A stretch of 60,280 bases of DNA, from contig JAPLQI010000071.1 in assembly GCA_026399755.1 (NCBI GenBank), forward strand, positions 1 to 60,280, read 5' to 3'. Within the stretch, counting starts at the first letter, position 1, and each line of letters starts with the position of its first letter. The stretch is from Pseudomonadota bacterium (GTDB lineage: Bacteria > Pseudomonadota > Gammaproteobacteria > Burkholderiales > Chitinibacteraceae). The notes beneath the pieces are model-generated. The model searched no databases. It was given only the letters and a program-made list of their open reading frames with translations, and was not told where the DNA came from. A program made the translations under genes and the position numbers. This document shows positions 9,068 through 16,504 of the stretch, in pieces.

Positions 9068-9679
9068 TTACCCCCGCAGCTTTAAAAACACCATCGCAGC
9101 CAACAGCGCATCGTTCAGCGGATCATGGCGGGGTAAGTCGGGTAGGTTTAGCGTTTGCAGAATATGACTCAGGCTTAGATCTACATCAGGGCGATGTGCC
9201 GTTACCATATGGTCATAAAATATGCCGGACACTTCGATGCTGGTATTTGGCAAAGCCACGCGCAGCACGGGTTTAAGCAGGCGATTGAGCACCGCCAAAT
9301 CAAATTCCAGATAATAGCCCACCAAAGGCCGTGGCCCGATAAAGTGCAATAGAGCAGCCAGAGCCTCCTCTATCGCCATGCCCTCTTGCACATCCTGATG
9401 ACGCAATCCATGCACGGCAATACTGGCCGGATCAATCTGGCCTGCGGGTTTAACTAGCAGTTTAAGATGCTCGGAAACTAAAATCCTCGGGCCTTTAATC
9501 TTGATCGCGGCGATGCTTAAAATCTCTGCCTGCTTTGGGTCTAAGCAGCTCATTTCGCAATCTAGGCTGACGTATTCACCTACATTAGGCTGGCCCCATA
9601 GATAGGCGAACTCTTGATTCGCCAAAGCTAGGCTGCGCGATCTGCGCCAGCGCTGCCAATAATCTATCCAGCCTCTCAT
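9068..9679 (-). CDS. 3'-5' exonuclease, DEDDh type (DnaQ/epsilon-like)
   Basis: About 203 residues with the DEDDh exonuclease motifs: Exo I VSLDCEMSCLD (Asp and Glu), Exo II around LVGYYLEFDLAVL (Asp), and Exo III LPRHDPLNDALLAAM carrying the catalytic His and the last Asp. These two-metal-ion enzymes remove 3' nucleotides from DNA or RNA. The frame is open from ATG 9700; AGGG eight bases before the ATG at 9679 favours that start. It follows the cNMP/CBS/DUF294 gene on the same strand, a pairing I recognise from many proteobacteria, where the exonuclease-like partner is often annotated as a Pol III epsilon homologue. A perfect hairpin repeat separates the two genes. It is not the replicative DnaQ, which is longer and carries a clamp-binding tail. 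Confidence 0.87.
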   Translation of the reverse strand: MRGWIDYWQRWRRSRSLALANQEFAYLWGQPNVGEYVSLDCEMSCLDPKQAEILSIAAIKIKGPRILVSEHLKLLVKPAGQIDPASIAVHGLRHQDVQEGMAIEEALAALLHFIGPRPLVGYYLEFDLAVLNRLLKPVLRVALPNTSIEVSGIFYDHMVTAHRPDVDLSLSHILQTLNLPDLPRHDPLNDALLAAMVFLKLRG

Positions 9680-9748
9680 CGCATACCCTATACACATCAT
9701 TTAGGTTTTTATCATCAATCGGCAACACACCACGCACATCAAATCATC

Positions 9749-9807
9749 GTAGGGCGGGTGAAACCCGCGAGCAATGTTGACAAATACGCGGGTTTCACCC
9801 GCCCTAC
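9749..9807. repeat. Perfect GTAGGGCGGGTGAAACCCGCG hairpin repeat
   Basis: A 21-base arm, GTAGGGCGGGTGAAACCCGCG at 9749-9769, is repeated perfectly in inverse orientation at the right end of the element, with a loop of about 16 bases. It sits between the DUF294 gene and the exonuclease gene, which are read in the same direction, so it would be part of any joint transcript and could attenuate or protect it. Confidence 0.85.
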
Positions 9808-9857
9808 AAAAGGAGCAAAACATGTCATTGGCTAAATCCAATACCCATAGAAGCCAC

Positions 9858-11651
9858 TCATAACATCCCCAGCTTGAAATGATGGCTAATCAGTTGGCGA
9901 AATTGCTTCACCACCGACAGTGTGTCTTTTAATAGCTCGCGCTCCAGCGTGGTTAAAGCAGCAGGATCAATTAGATGGTCAACCGGCTTATCCATCGCCT
10001 GATTCAGCAGCCCTGCTTTAAGCTGCAAGCCTTGTAAAAACGCCAGAGATTCGGCTAAATCACGGCCAAAATTCTCATTTAAATGGCCGCTATCGCTTAG
10101 GCGCTGAATGCGTTGATAACTATTACACTCGTCTATCCCATATTGCAGCGCTAGGCTACGCAAGCCGTGCACCACAGGGAAAATACCGCCTTTTTTAATA
10201 TCGAGCGCGTGTTTATCCGGCCCAGCAGTGGCAATTAGCCTAGAAAACAGATTAATTGGTGGTGAGAATTGCTCCACCGGAAAAGCAAAGCGCGATAAAA
10301 ATGCCGCGTTGTCGCCTAAATCCTGCTGCAAATATTGGCGCAGGCCCTCAAACAAAGCCAACTGCCCACAGACCGGCCGCGCATCCAGCCAAATCGCCAT
10401 ATGCATCACATTTTCACTACTGGCGCTGCTGGTCCAAGCATTAATCTGCCGCTTATAGCCCGCCACACTTTGCCGCCATTTAGGATTAGAAACCATCACT
10501 AGGCCGGGGCAAGGCGGATAGCCAAAGGCGATCAGCTGCTGATTAAACGCATCACAAACGCGCTCCAGATCCGGATGCTGATAGCCGTCTTCAATAATCA
10601 GCGCATTATCTTGATCAGTATTTAAGATCTGCTCGCCCCGCCCTTCCGAGCCTAAAACCAGCAGGCACACATGCGGCAGCATCTCTGGCGGGGCCAACAG
10701 GGTAAACAAGCGGCTGAATAAACGCTGGCGAATTTCCCCGACCAGCTCGGCCAGCAGGGTGATTTTCATGCCATTACTGTGCAGTGTGCGGATTAATTGC
10801 TGCGTGCTTTTAACCGCAGCCAAGAGCGCATCGGGATGAGAGGCACGGCCAATTTGTGCGGTAATGCCGCGTGGATTATGCGAGTTATTAAAAAACGCCG
10901 ACATCAGCTCCACCTGCTCCAGCACGCCGCAAACCTCGTCGCCCTCCAGCACCACCAGCCTTTGCACCGAGTGCCGCATCATCAAGAGCATAGCGTGGTG
11001 CAGATCGTCCTCGGCTTTTACGCAAATCAGCGGGCGCTTAAGGTGGCGATAAATCGCTTCATGATTGGCATCCAGCCCATCCACCACCACATTGCGTAAA
11101 TCGCTCTGGGTAAAAATCCCCACGCCCGCAGCTTCCTTCACCAACACGGCGCGGCTATGCACGCGCTTCATTAACCTCGCCGCATCCATCACCGTGGCGC
11201 TTTCTGCTAGCCAACAAGGCGAATGTAAGACCGCATCGGCGACCCTTGGCTGCAGCTCTTGCATGGGGTGGCCCAGTGCCGCCAATTTACGCGCCACATC
11301 GGCGTAAAAAAACGCCGCAAACTGGCTATTAGCATCGCTGATTTTCATCGCCACATCGCGGCGGATATGCCAAAGCAGCGTGTCTTCATGTGCATACAAA
11401 GTGCAGCAGGCCTTGCCGCTAAGCAGTGATTTGCTATCGAGCACATCAAAACAGCCGTAAAAGCTAGCCTCACCGCCCTCCCTAACCAGCCCCTTCATCA
11501 CCACCAGCAAGGCATCCACCCCCTCGCCCTGCTGCTGAATCACCGCTCCAGCCGCGTAATAAGCCACATCCAGCGCAGCGGCGATACGATCCCGCTCTGA
11601 AGTATTCAGGCTATTAAACGGTGCACGATTAAAATCAAAAGATGTCGTCAT
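9858..11651 (-). CDS. cNMP-binding / CBS-pair / DUF294 nucleotidyltransferase-like protein
   Basis: Domains in order, counting from the ATG at 11651: a cyclic-nucleotide-binding-like domain (about 15-120), a CBS pair (about 140-265, with SRAVLVKE..GVGIFTQSDLRN and LVVLEGDEVCGVLEQVEL), a DUF294 GlnD-like nucleotidyltransferase domain (LLVLGSEGRGEQILNTDQDNALI with the G-S-x-G-R and D-x-D signature), and a DUF294 C-terminal domain. Such proteins are thought to be signal-responsive nucleotidyltransferases; the target is not established. The frame runs upstream to 11777, but GGGGGA lies just before the ATG at 11651 (597 residues), and the extra N-terminal residues look like translated leader containing no domain. 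Likely co-transcribed with the exonuclease. Confidence 0.88.
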   Translation of the reverse strand: MTTSFDFNRAPFNSLNTSERDRIAAALDVAYYAAGAVIQQQGEGVDALLVVMKGLVREGGEASFYGCFDVLDSKSLLSGKACCTLYAHEDTLLWHIRRDVAMKISDANSQFAAFFYADVARKLAALGHPMQELQPRVADAVLHSPCWLAESATVMDAARLMKRVHSRAVLVKEAAGVGIFTQSDLRNVVVDGLDANHEAIYRHLKRPLICVKAEDDLHHAMLLMMRHSVQRLVVLEGDEVCGVLEQVELMSAFFNNSHNPRGITAQIGRASHPDALLAAVKSTQQLIRTLHSNGMKITLLAELVGEIRQRLFSRLFTLLAPPEMLPHVCLLVLGSEGRGEQILNTDQDNALIIEDGYQHPDLERVCDAFNQQLIAFGYPPCPGLVMVSNPKWRQSVAGYKRQINAWTSSASSENVMHMAIWLDARPVCGQLALFEGLRQYLQQDLGDNAAFLSRFAFPVEQFSPPINLFSRLIATAGPDKHALDIKKGGIFPVVHGLRSLALQYGIDECNSYQRIQRLSDSGHLNENFGRDLAESLAFLQGLQLKAGLLNQAMDKPVDHLIDPAALTTLERELLKDTLSVVKQFRQLISHHFKLGML

Positions 11652-11737
11652 AAGTCCCCCTATGCTAATTTTAGATTTAATGGCGTGGAAAGGCGGGGAG
11701 ATCTGGCTGTTTATTGATGTGGATCTGAGCTTGTGTG

Positions 11738-11798
11738 TAAAACCCAAATCTTGAACCACAGAGGACACAGAGAACACGGAGTTTCACGGAGAAAAACT
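11738..11798 (+). repeat. CACGGAG-rich repeat arm, locus 1 (solo)
   Basis: Starts AAAACCCAAATCTTGAACCAC, runs through units resembling CACAGAG and CACGGAG, and ends TTTCACGGAGAAAAAC. Single arm, no inverted partner. Located in the leader region upstream of the leftward DUF294 gene. Confidence 0.85.
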
Positions 11799-11869
11799 TA
11801 TATGAAGTGAAACGCTTGGCGGTTTGTAGCTGGGCTTATAACGTTGAGTAGATAACTTTTATTGAGACG

Positions 11870-11896
11870 AAAAAAAACCCTTGATCAACAAGGGCT
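11870..11896 (-). terminator. Terminator of the tRNA-Ser transcript
   Basis: On the minus strand CCCTTG and CAAGGG pair around TTGAT and are followed by eight T residues. It lies about 60 bases past the 3' end of the tRNA. Confidence 0.85.
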
Positions 11897-11954
11897 ATTT
11901 TCTTATGCAGCTTACTTACTATCTAAAACTAAACTCAGCCAGTGCAGCTGCACT

Positions 11955-12047
11955 TGGCGGAGAGCAAGGGATTCGAACCCTCGATACAGGTTTTGCCCGT
12001 ATGCTCCCTTAGCAGGGGAGTGCCTTCGACCACTCGGCCAACTCTCC
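11955..12047 (-). tRNA. tRNA-Ser (anticodon GCT)
   Basis: Minus-strand cloverleaf with a 7-bp acceptor stem (GGAGAGT with GCTCTCC, last pair T-G), D-arm GGCCGAGTGGTC, anticodon arm CTCCC-CT-GCT-AA-GGGAG giving anticodon GCT, a long class II variable arm, and a T-arm GAGGGTTCGAATCCCTT. The discriminator base is G and the CCA end is encoded. The long variable arm confirms the serine type; it reads AGC and AGU codons. Confidence 0.97.
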
Positions 12048-12060
12048 ATCAAGACTGCGA

Positions 12061-12090
12061 ATCATACTCAGCCACTTACACCTAAGTCAA
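12061..12090 (-). promoter_or_regulatory. Sigma-70 promoter of tRNA-Ser
   Basis: On the minus strand TTGACT and TATGAT are separated by 18 bases, with the -10 box ending 13 bases before the mature tRNA 5' end. This is close to the consensus and well placed for a short leader removed by RNase P. Confidence 0.7.
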
Positions 12091-12269
12091 TAAAAACTTT
12101 CAACCATACTTGAATTTATTCATATTGAATAATCAAACATCCAAGCATTAAAGATAGCTTGGGGTAAGCCGCTCAAAAAATGGTGTATAAAAACAAGCAT
12201 CGGAAGGGGGCTAGAAAGTTAAGCTGAACCCAGCCCCAAACCCGCCAATGCCGCACTGCGTATCGCTGG

Positions 12270-12910
12270 TCAGCCCCCGCCCCACTCACGCACATAAGCC
12301 GGAATCACTGCATATTTTCCATCGGGCACAGGCGTCGTTTGCACTTGCTCTAAAGGTAAAACCCCTGCCCATGCGCCAATTTGCATATCTTTTTCATCAT
12401 CGATCGGCCCGCCACGTCTCACTTTTGCTGCGGCTTCTGATAATGAAACGCGCAGCATAATGGTTGCGGCTATTTCTTTTGAATTACCGGGCCGCACTTC
12501 CTCTTTGCGCCCAATAGCGATCTTATCCATCAGTGCATCTAATGCCGCCGATTTATCCGCCTCAGTAGTACCTGTTCAAACTGGCCATAAATCACGGCAG
12601 AGCGATAATTCATCGAGTGATTAAATGCCGAACGAGCCAGCACCAAGCCATCGAGATGAGTGATTGCAACTGATACTTCAACCCCTTTGGACAAGAGCTT
12701 CATCAGCCGCCCACCGGTGGAGCCATGAATATACAAATGCTCGCCGCTACGCCAGCAGGCCGTTGGGATGCAGTGCGTGCTCGTGCCATCATAAAAAGCG
12801 ATATGGCATAAATAGGCCGCATCAATAATCTGATACAGCGTTTCCTGGTCATACTTCGCCCGCTCAGGAGATCGGCGGATACGGGTGCGGTCACTTGGAT
12901 AGCTAGACAT
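12270..12910 (-). pseudogene. Pyridoxamine 5'-phosphate oxidase-family FMN-binding protein, frameshifted
   Basis: Two adjacent reading frames together make one PNPOx-like flavoprotein of about 213 residues. The first (12910 to 12539) carries the N-terminal half, ending RSAFNHSMNYRSAVIYGQFEQV. The second carries ALDALMDKIAIGRKEEVRPG and the C-terminal GGPIDDEKD and WAGVLPLEQV. They join if one base is restored or two are removed near 12561-12573; reading across gives EADKSAALDALMDKI, a natural continuation. Either a real one-base loss or an assembly error. It is divergent from an intact MocR-type regulator, a common pairing for such oxidases, so the regulator's likely target is the broken gene. 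There is also an ATG at 12530, but it lies inside the domain and should not act as a real start. Confidence 0.8.
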
Positions 12911-13004
12911 GATGTGCTCTGTGTAGAGTTGATATGCAAACAGACTACCTCAACACATGGCCCTAGAATAAGATCCAATACCTGCAAATAATTTAGAGCC
13001 AGCA

Positions 13005-14441
13005 ATGGATTACTCACTCCTGCTTAAACTCGATCAAACCACAGGCCGCTCGCGCCAGCATGGCCTGTATGAAGCACTCAGAGCGGCTATTCTGGCAGGA
13101 ACGCTCTCCCCAGCCACACGCCTGCCCTCATCAAGGCAGCTGGCGCAAGAATTGGGCATGGCGCGTAATTCGGTGATTTACGCTTATGAGCAATTGGCAG
13201 CAGAAGGCTTTTTGCTTGCCGATCGAAGCGGCACAAGAGTCGCCTCTTTAAAGCTGGGCAACAGCCAAACTCCACCTGCAAACTCATCAGTAAGCTTATT
13301 ATCCCGGCGCTGCCAGCCATTTGCGGCATGCTTTGCCGATGAAACATTGCAAGCATTTACCCCCGGCGTGCCATCGCTGGCTGATTTTCCCATCGCCCGC
13401 TGGCAACGCGTTTTGGCCCGCAGCTGGCAAAAAAGCACGCCTGAAAAACTCGCCTATGGCCATGCAGCCGGAGAAGACATTTTGCGAGAAGCCATTGCGG
13501 CACACCTGCGGGCTGGCCGAGGCGTAGTCTGCGATGCAAGCCAAGTTTTCATTACCGATGGCACCCAAAACAGCCTCGATTTATGTGCCAAGCTCTTTGC
13601 CGATGTGGGCGATACGGCGTGGATAGAAAGCCCCGGCTATACCGGTGCAGCCAATGCATTTACCACCGCCGAGCTTAATATTATTGGCATCGCACTTGAT
13701 CAGGATGGCATCGCGCCACAGGCAAAAGATTGGCAAACAGCCCCACCCAAGCTGATTTACCTAACCCCATCACACCAATATCCTCTTGGCAGTGTACTCA
13801 GCCTTGAGCGGCGTTTAATGCTGCTGCAGCAGGCGCAAAAATACGGCAGCTTAATCATCGAAGACGATTACGACAGCGAATTTCGCCGCGAAGGCCAGCC
13901 CCTGCCCGCAATGCAAGGGCTGATGCCCCATGCGCCTGTTGTTTATCTGGGCACCTTTAGCAAAAGTATGTTTCCCGCCTTACGCACGGGCTTTATGGTG
14001 GTTCCCGCCCATTTAGCAGCAATGGTCGAAAATATGCTCAGCCAATGCCAGCCGCGAGGCCGCCAAATAGAGCAATTAGCACTGGCCGAGTTTATTAATA
14101 GCGGCGGCTTTAGCAACCATTTACGCACGATGCGCAAACTCTACGCCGCCAGGCGAGACGCCATGAGCGAGGCACTCAATAAGCACTTGGGTGGCTTGAT
14201 TACAATTTATGGAGGCTCTTCAGGCATGCATTTATCCATTGCGCTGGATCAGGCTTTTTCTGATCAAGCCATTAGCGAAGCCGCCTTAAAACAAGGATTG
14301 GTGGCCCGTGCATTAAGTAGCTACACCAAAGGAAATCAAAGCCCCAGCAACGGCTTTATCCTTGGCTATGCGCAAGTGCCTTGTGAGCATATGGATGAGA
14401 AGATCAAACAACTTGCGGAGATTATTTGCAGTGCGAAATGA
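13005..14441 (+). CDS. MocR/PdxR-type GntR-family regulator with aminotransferase-like domain
   Basis: 478 residues: an N-terminal GntR winged helix (about 12-75: LYEALRAAILAGTLSPATRLPSSRQLAQELGMARNSVIYAYEQLAAEGFL) and a C-terminal fold-type I aminotransferase-like domain with the PLP-binding lysine in YLGTFSKSMFPALRTGF (K320) and the conserved EDDYDSEFR. Such regulators sense PLP or related amines; PdxR members control vitamin B6 salvage or synthesis. It is transcribed away from the broken PNPOx-like gene, separated by about 95 bases that must hold both promoters. No pdxST genes are nearby, so the regulated pathway may instead be detoxification or flavin-dependent oxidation. Confidence 0.9.
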   Translation: MDYSLLLKLDQTTGRSRQHGLYEALRAAILAGTLSPATRLPSSRQLAQELGMARNSVIYAYEQLAAEGFLLADRSGTRVASLKLGNSQTPPANSSVSLLSRRCQPFAACFADETLQAFTPGVPSLADFPIARWQRVLARSWQKSTPEKLAYGHAAGEDILREAIAAHLRAGRGVVCDASQVFITDGTQNSLDLCAKLFADVGDTAWIESPGYTGAANAFTTAELNIIGIALDQDGIAPQAKDWQTAPPKLIYLTPSHQYPLGSVLSLERRLMLLQQAQKYGSLIIEDDYDSEFRREGQPLPAMQGLMPHAPVVYLGTFSKSMFPALRTGFMVVPAHLAAMVENMLSQCQPRGRQIEQLALAEFINSGGFSNHLRTMRKLYAARRDAMSEALNKHLGGLITIYGGSSGMHLSIALDQAFSDQAISEAALKQGLVARALSSYTKGNQSPSNGFILGYAQVPCEHMDEKIKQLAEIICSAK

Positions 14442-14467
14442 GAGGGTAAGCCGTAATCTGCTTTTTT

Positions 14468-14713
14468 GTGCCTTCGGCACGTTGATTTAGGTGCGGGCGT
14501 CCCGCTGGACCTTCCTTTCTTGTGTGGCCAAGAAAGGAAGCGAAAGAAGGCCACCCCACGAAACACGAAGGCCCCTGCGCTGCGGACAATCAAGTCGGCG
14601 GCGGGCGGGATTGGCTCGCTGCCTCGCTCCCTTGCCGAAACCCCGACCCGCTTGTTCCTCGCTCCGGCGTGTTTCAAGGGGAGATTTAAGCCCCGTGCCA
14701 CGAGCTGCGATAT
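14468..14713 (+). repeat. ~245-bp structured interspersed repeat, copy B
   Basis: Same order of blocks as copy A. This copy has the best internal hairpin: CTTCCTTTCTTG and CAAGAAAGGAAG are perfect complements around TGTGGC, and its far end has GGGG..CCCC around AGATTTAAG. It lies between the stops of two convergent genes. Confidence 0.9.
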
Positions 14714-14774
14714 GAATCCTCTTAGCTGGGTTTTAAAACACTAAGAACCTACAAAACAAATTAACTCAAGCCTT

Positions 14775-14833
14775 GTTTTTCTCCGTGAAACTCCGTGTTC
14801 TCTGTGTCCTCCGTGTTTCAAGATTTGGGTTTC
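14775..14833 (-). repeat. CACGGAG-rich repeat arm, locus 2 (solo)
   Basis: Minus-strand copy: on the plus strand it reads TTTTTCTCCGTGAAACTCCG at its left and TTTCAAGATTTGGGTTT at its right. It directly follows copy B of the long repeat. Confidence 0.85.
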
Positions 14834-14868
14834 TGTTATGTAACATCGCTTTTTGAACAATATGCAAT

Positions 14869-15864
14869 CTACAAATCAGCAGGCATCTGCGGTGCGCCAC
14901 TGCCAATCACCATGCCATAAGCCATCCACAGCATCAGCAAGCCATACATGATTCTTGGGAACCACTGGGCGACTTTGCTTTGAAAGTCCGCAATGGAAGC
15001 ACTTTCCATATTCACATGCCGTAGCAGCATTTCAGGCAGGGTGCCGCTGGCCTCCCCTGTTTGCACAAAGCCCGTCACCCGCTCTTCCCCTAAAAAAGCC
15101 TGACGATCCAGCGCTTTAGCTAGGCTATCCCCACGCTGCATTTTGGGCAGAATGCGGCTGTATTCGCTGCGGATCAGCTGATTATGAATCGCCCGATTCG
15201 CCTTGGGCAGGGCATCAAACATCGGCAGGCCCGCTTCAAGCATCAAGGCCAGGCTCTCAAAAAAATCCCGCGCATTACGCCGCACATGCATGGCCCCAAA
15301 CAGCGGCATTTTGATCAGCAGCGTTTCAAGCTGCAGCCTTAAACGCGATGGCCCCGATACTTCCAACCAATCCGAAACCCCTTTAAACAGGGCATAGAGG
15401 CTGATAAAAAACAGCATTGGCCGCAGGCAGCGCCACAAATAAGCAGCAGGGCTAAGCGCGCCCAACACCAAATCGGGCAAAGGTTGTACTAGTAAAGCCA
15501 ACACAAACACCACGATGGGCAGCAGCATTTTGGAGCGCATCTGCTTGCTTAATCTGGCTTTCAGCGCATAGCGCTCAGCCAGTCGAAAGTAAGTATGCGC
15601 AGGGCTGCCCGCACTGATCGCCGCGTGCAGCAAATCTGCTTCCAGATCACTAAACAAGCCCGCCATCCGCCCTGCCGCCGCCACATCCTTGCCCCGCCCC
15701 AGCCATTTGCGCGCCTCATCCACCCGAGGCTGAGCTGCTTTCGCCAGCCGCAAGGACAAAAAAGCCTGCGCCACCGGCAAGCCAGCTTTCTCCATCGTGG
15801 CCAGATGGGTGAATAAATCGGCACGGATGGCGTCGTTTAATGGGGGGAGTTTGGGTTTAGGCAT
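14869..15864 (-). CDS. Type II secretion system F-domain (GspF-like) membrane protein
   Basis: 331 residues with two T2SF domains, one at about 15-130 (LFTHLATMEKAGLPVAQAFLSL) and one at about 195-320 (FFESLALMLEAGLPMFDALPKA ... VTGFVQTGEASGTLPEMLL), and hydrophobic segments at about 110-130, 145-160 and 305-322. GspF/PilC-type proteins are inner-membrane platform proteins that couple an ATPase to pseudopilus assembly. No other type II or type IV pilus gene is near, so the partner machine is elsewhere or absent. Its ATG overlaps the stop of the HNH gene by eight bases (ATGCCTAA), so it is last in an operon with the PtuA/PtuB-like pair. Its GC content is higher than theirs, so it is more likely a resident gene captured by an inserted defence cassette. 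Confidence 0.83.
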   Translation of the reverse strand: MPKPKLPPLNDAIRADLFTHLATMEKAGLPVAQAFLSLRLAKAAQPRVDEARKWLGRGKDVAAAGRMAGLFSDLEADLLHAAISAGSPAHTYFRLAERYALKARLSKQMRSKMLLPIVVFVLALLVQPLPDLVLGALSPAAYLWRCLRPMLFFISLYALFKGVSDWLEVSGPSRLRLQLETLLIKMPLFGAMHVRRNARDFFESLALMLEAGLPMFDALPKANRAIHNQLIRSEYSRILPKMQRGDSLAKALDRQAFLGEERVTGFVQTGEASGTLPEMLLRHVNMESASIADFQSKVAQWFPRIMYGLLMLWMAYGMVIGSGAPQMPADL

Positions 15865-16504
15865 AGGGTTTAGTTATCCATGCACTCATGATATTTTTAA
15901 AAACAGGAGCAAATGCTTCTAACTTGCCATCTTTGGGTATTTGGCAATCTTCAATAAGCATCGAAATCAACTCATCATCTTCAAACCCGTCACTAGGATC
16001 ACCTACATTGGCCCAAATAAAGCCATCAATGAGTTGCTTACGCTTTTCAATAAGTTGCCGATTTGTCGAAGTTGAATCACCAAGATTTAAAATACGAATT
16101 GCATTTTTGGCTCTTTCAGTTAAACCTTTAACTTCTCCACTAATATAAAATTTTAATTCTTTCTCACACTCATCCATTAATGGGGTAAGCAATAGGACTT
16201 GAGAGCCATGCCCTTCACCACACTGATGTTTTGTATTACAGCTCACAACAATATTGTCAAAATCTAAAGTTCGCTTTGGTGCAAGATCCTGTGCCTCAAT
16301 ATGCTCGTTATGACAATTTTTTTCAGTGATAGGTTCAGTGATACTCTGGCAGCAATAAGCACATAAATAATATTGCTCTTTTAAAGCAGCCGCTCTAATT
16401 TCCTGCCTGATACTATGATCCACCTCAGCATACTTCCCTTTAGGATGATTACGTTTCCAGCGTGTTAAGCCAGCAGGGGCATTAGATTTAACGATCTTGC
16501 GCAT
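15857..16504 (-). CDS. ptuB: HNH endonuclease, TIGR02646/PtuB-like (Septu effector)
   Basis: 215 residues. A treble-clef HNH core is visible: CAYC (C48, C51), then NCHNEHIEAQDLAP with the catalytic His pair (H65, H68), DFDNIVVSCN (about 81-90) and a further Cys near 95. This is the pattern of the TIGR02646 family, whose best-known members are PtuB of Septu systems and the HNH effector of retron Ec78. The gene overlaps the upstream ATPase gene by 17 bases and the downstream GspF-like gene by eight, so all three are translationally coupled. Its base composition is clearly more AT-rich than the flanking core genes, consistent with horizontal arrival. In the family model the nuclease is held by the ATPase and released or activated on phage infection. 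Confidence 0.82.
   Translation of the reverse strand: MRKIVKSNAPAGLTRWKRNHPKGKYAEVDHSIRQEIRAAALKEQYYLCAYCCQSITEPITEKNCHNEHIEAQDLAPKRTLDFDNIVVSCNTKHQCGEGHGSQVLLLTPLMDECEKELKFYISGEVKGLTERAKNAIRILNLGDSTSTNRQLIEKRKQLIDGFIWANVGDPSDGFEDDELISMLIEDCQIPKDGKLEAFAPVFKNIMSAWITKPYA

Noticed and set aside
13087-14137. Multiple antisense ORFs of 60-90 codons across the MocR-type gene
   Set aside because: High-GC codon bias opens the opposite strand. None has a start signal or recognisable domain.
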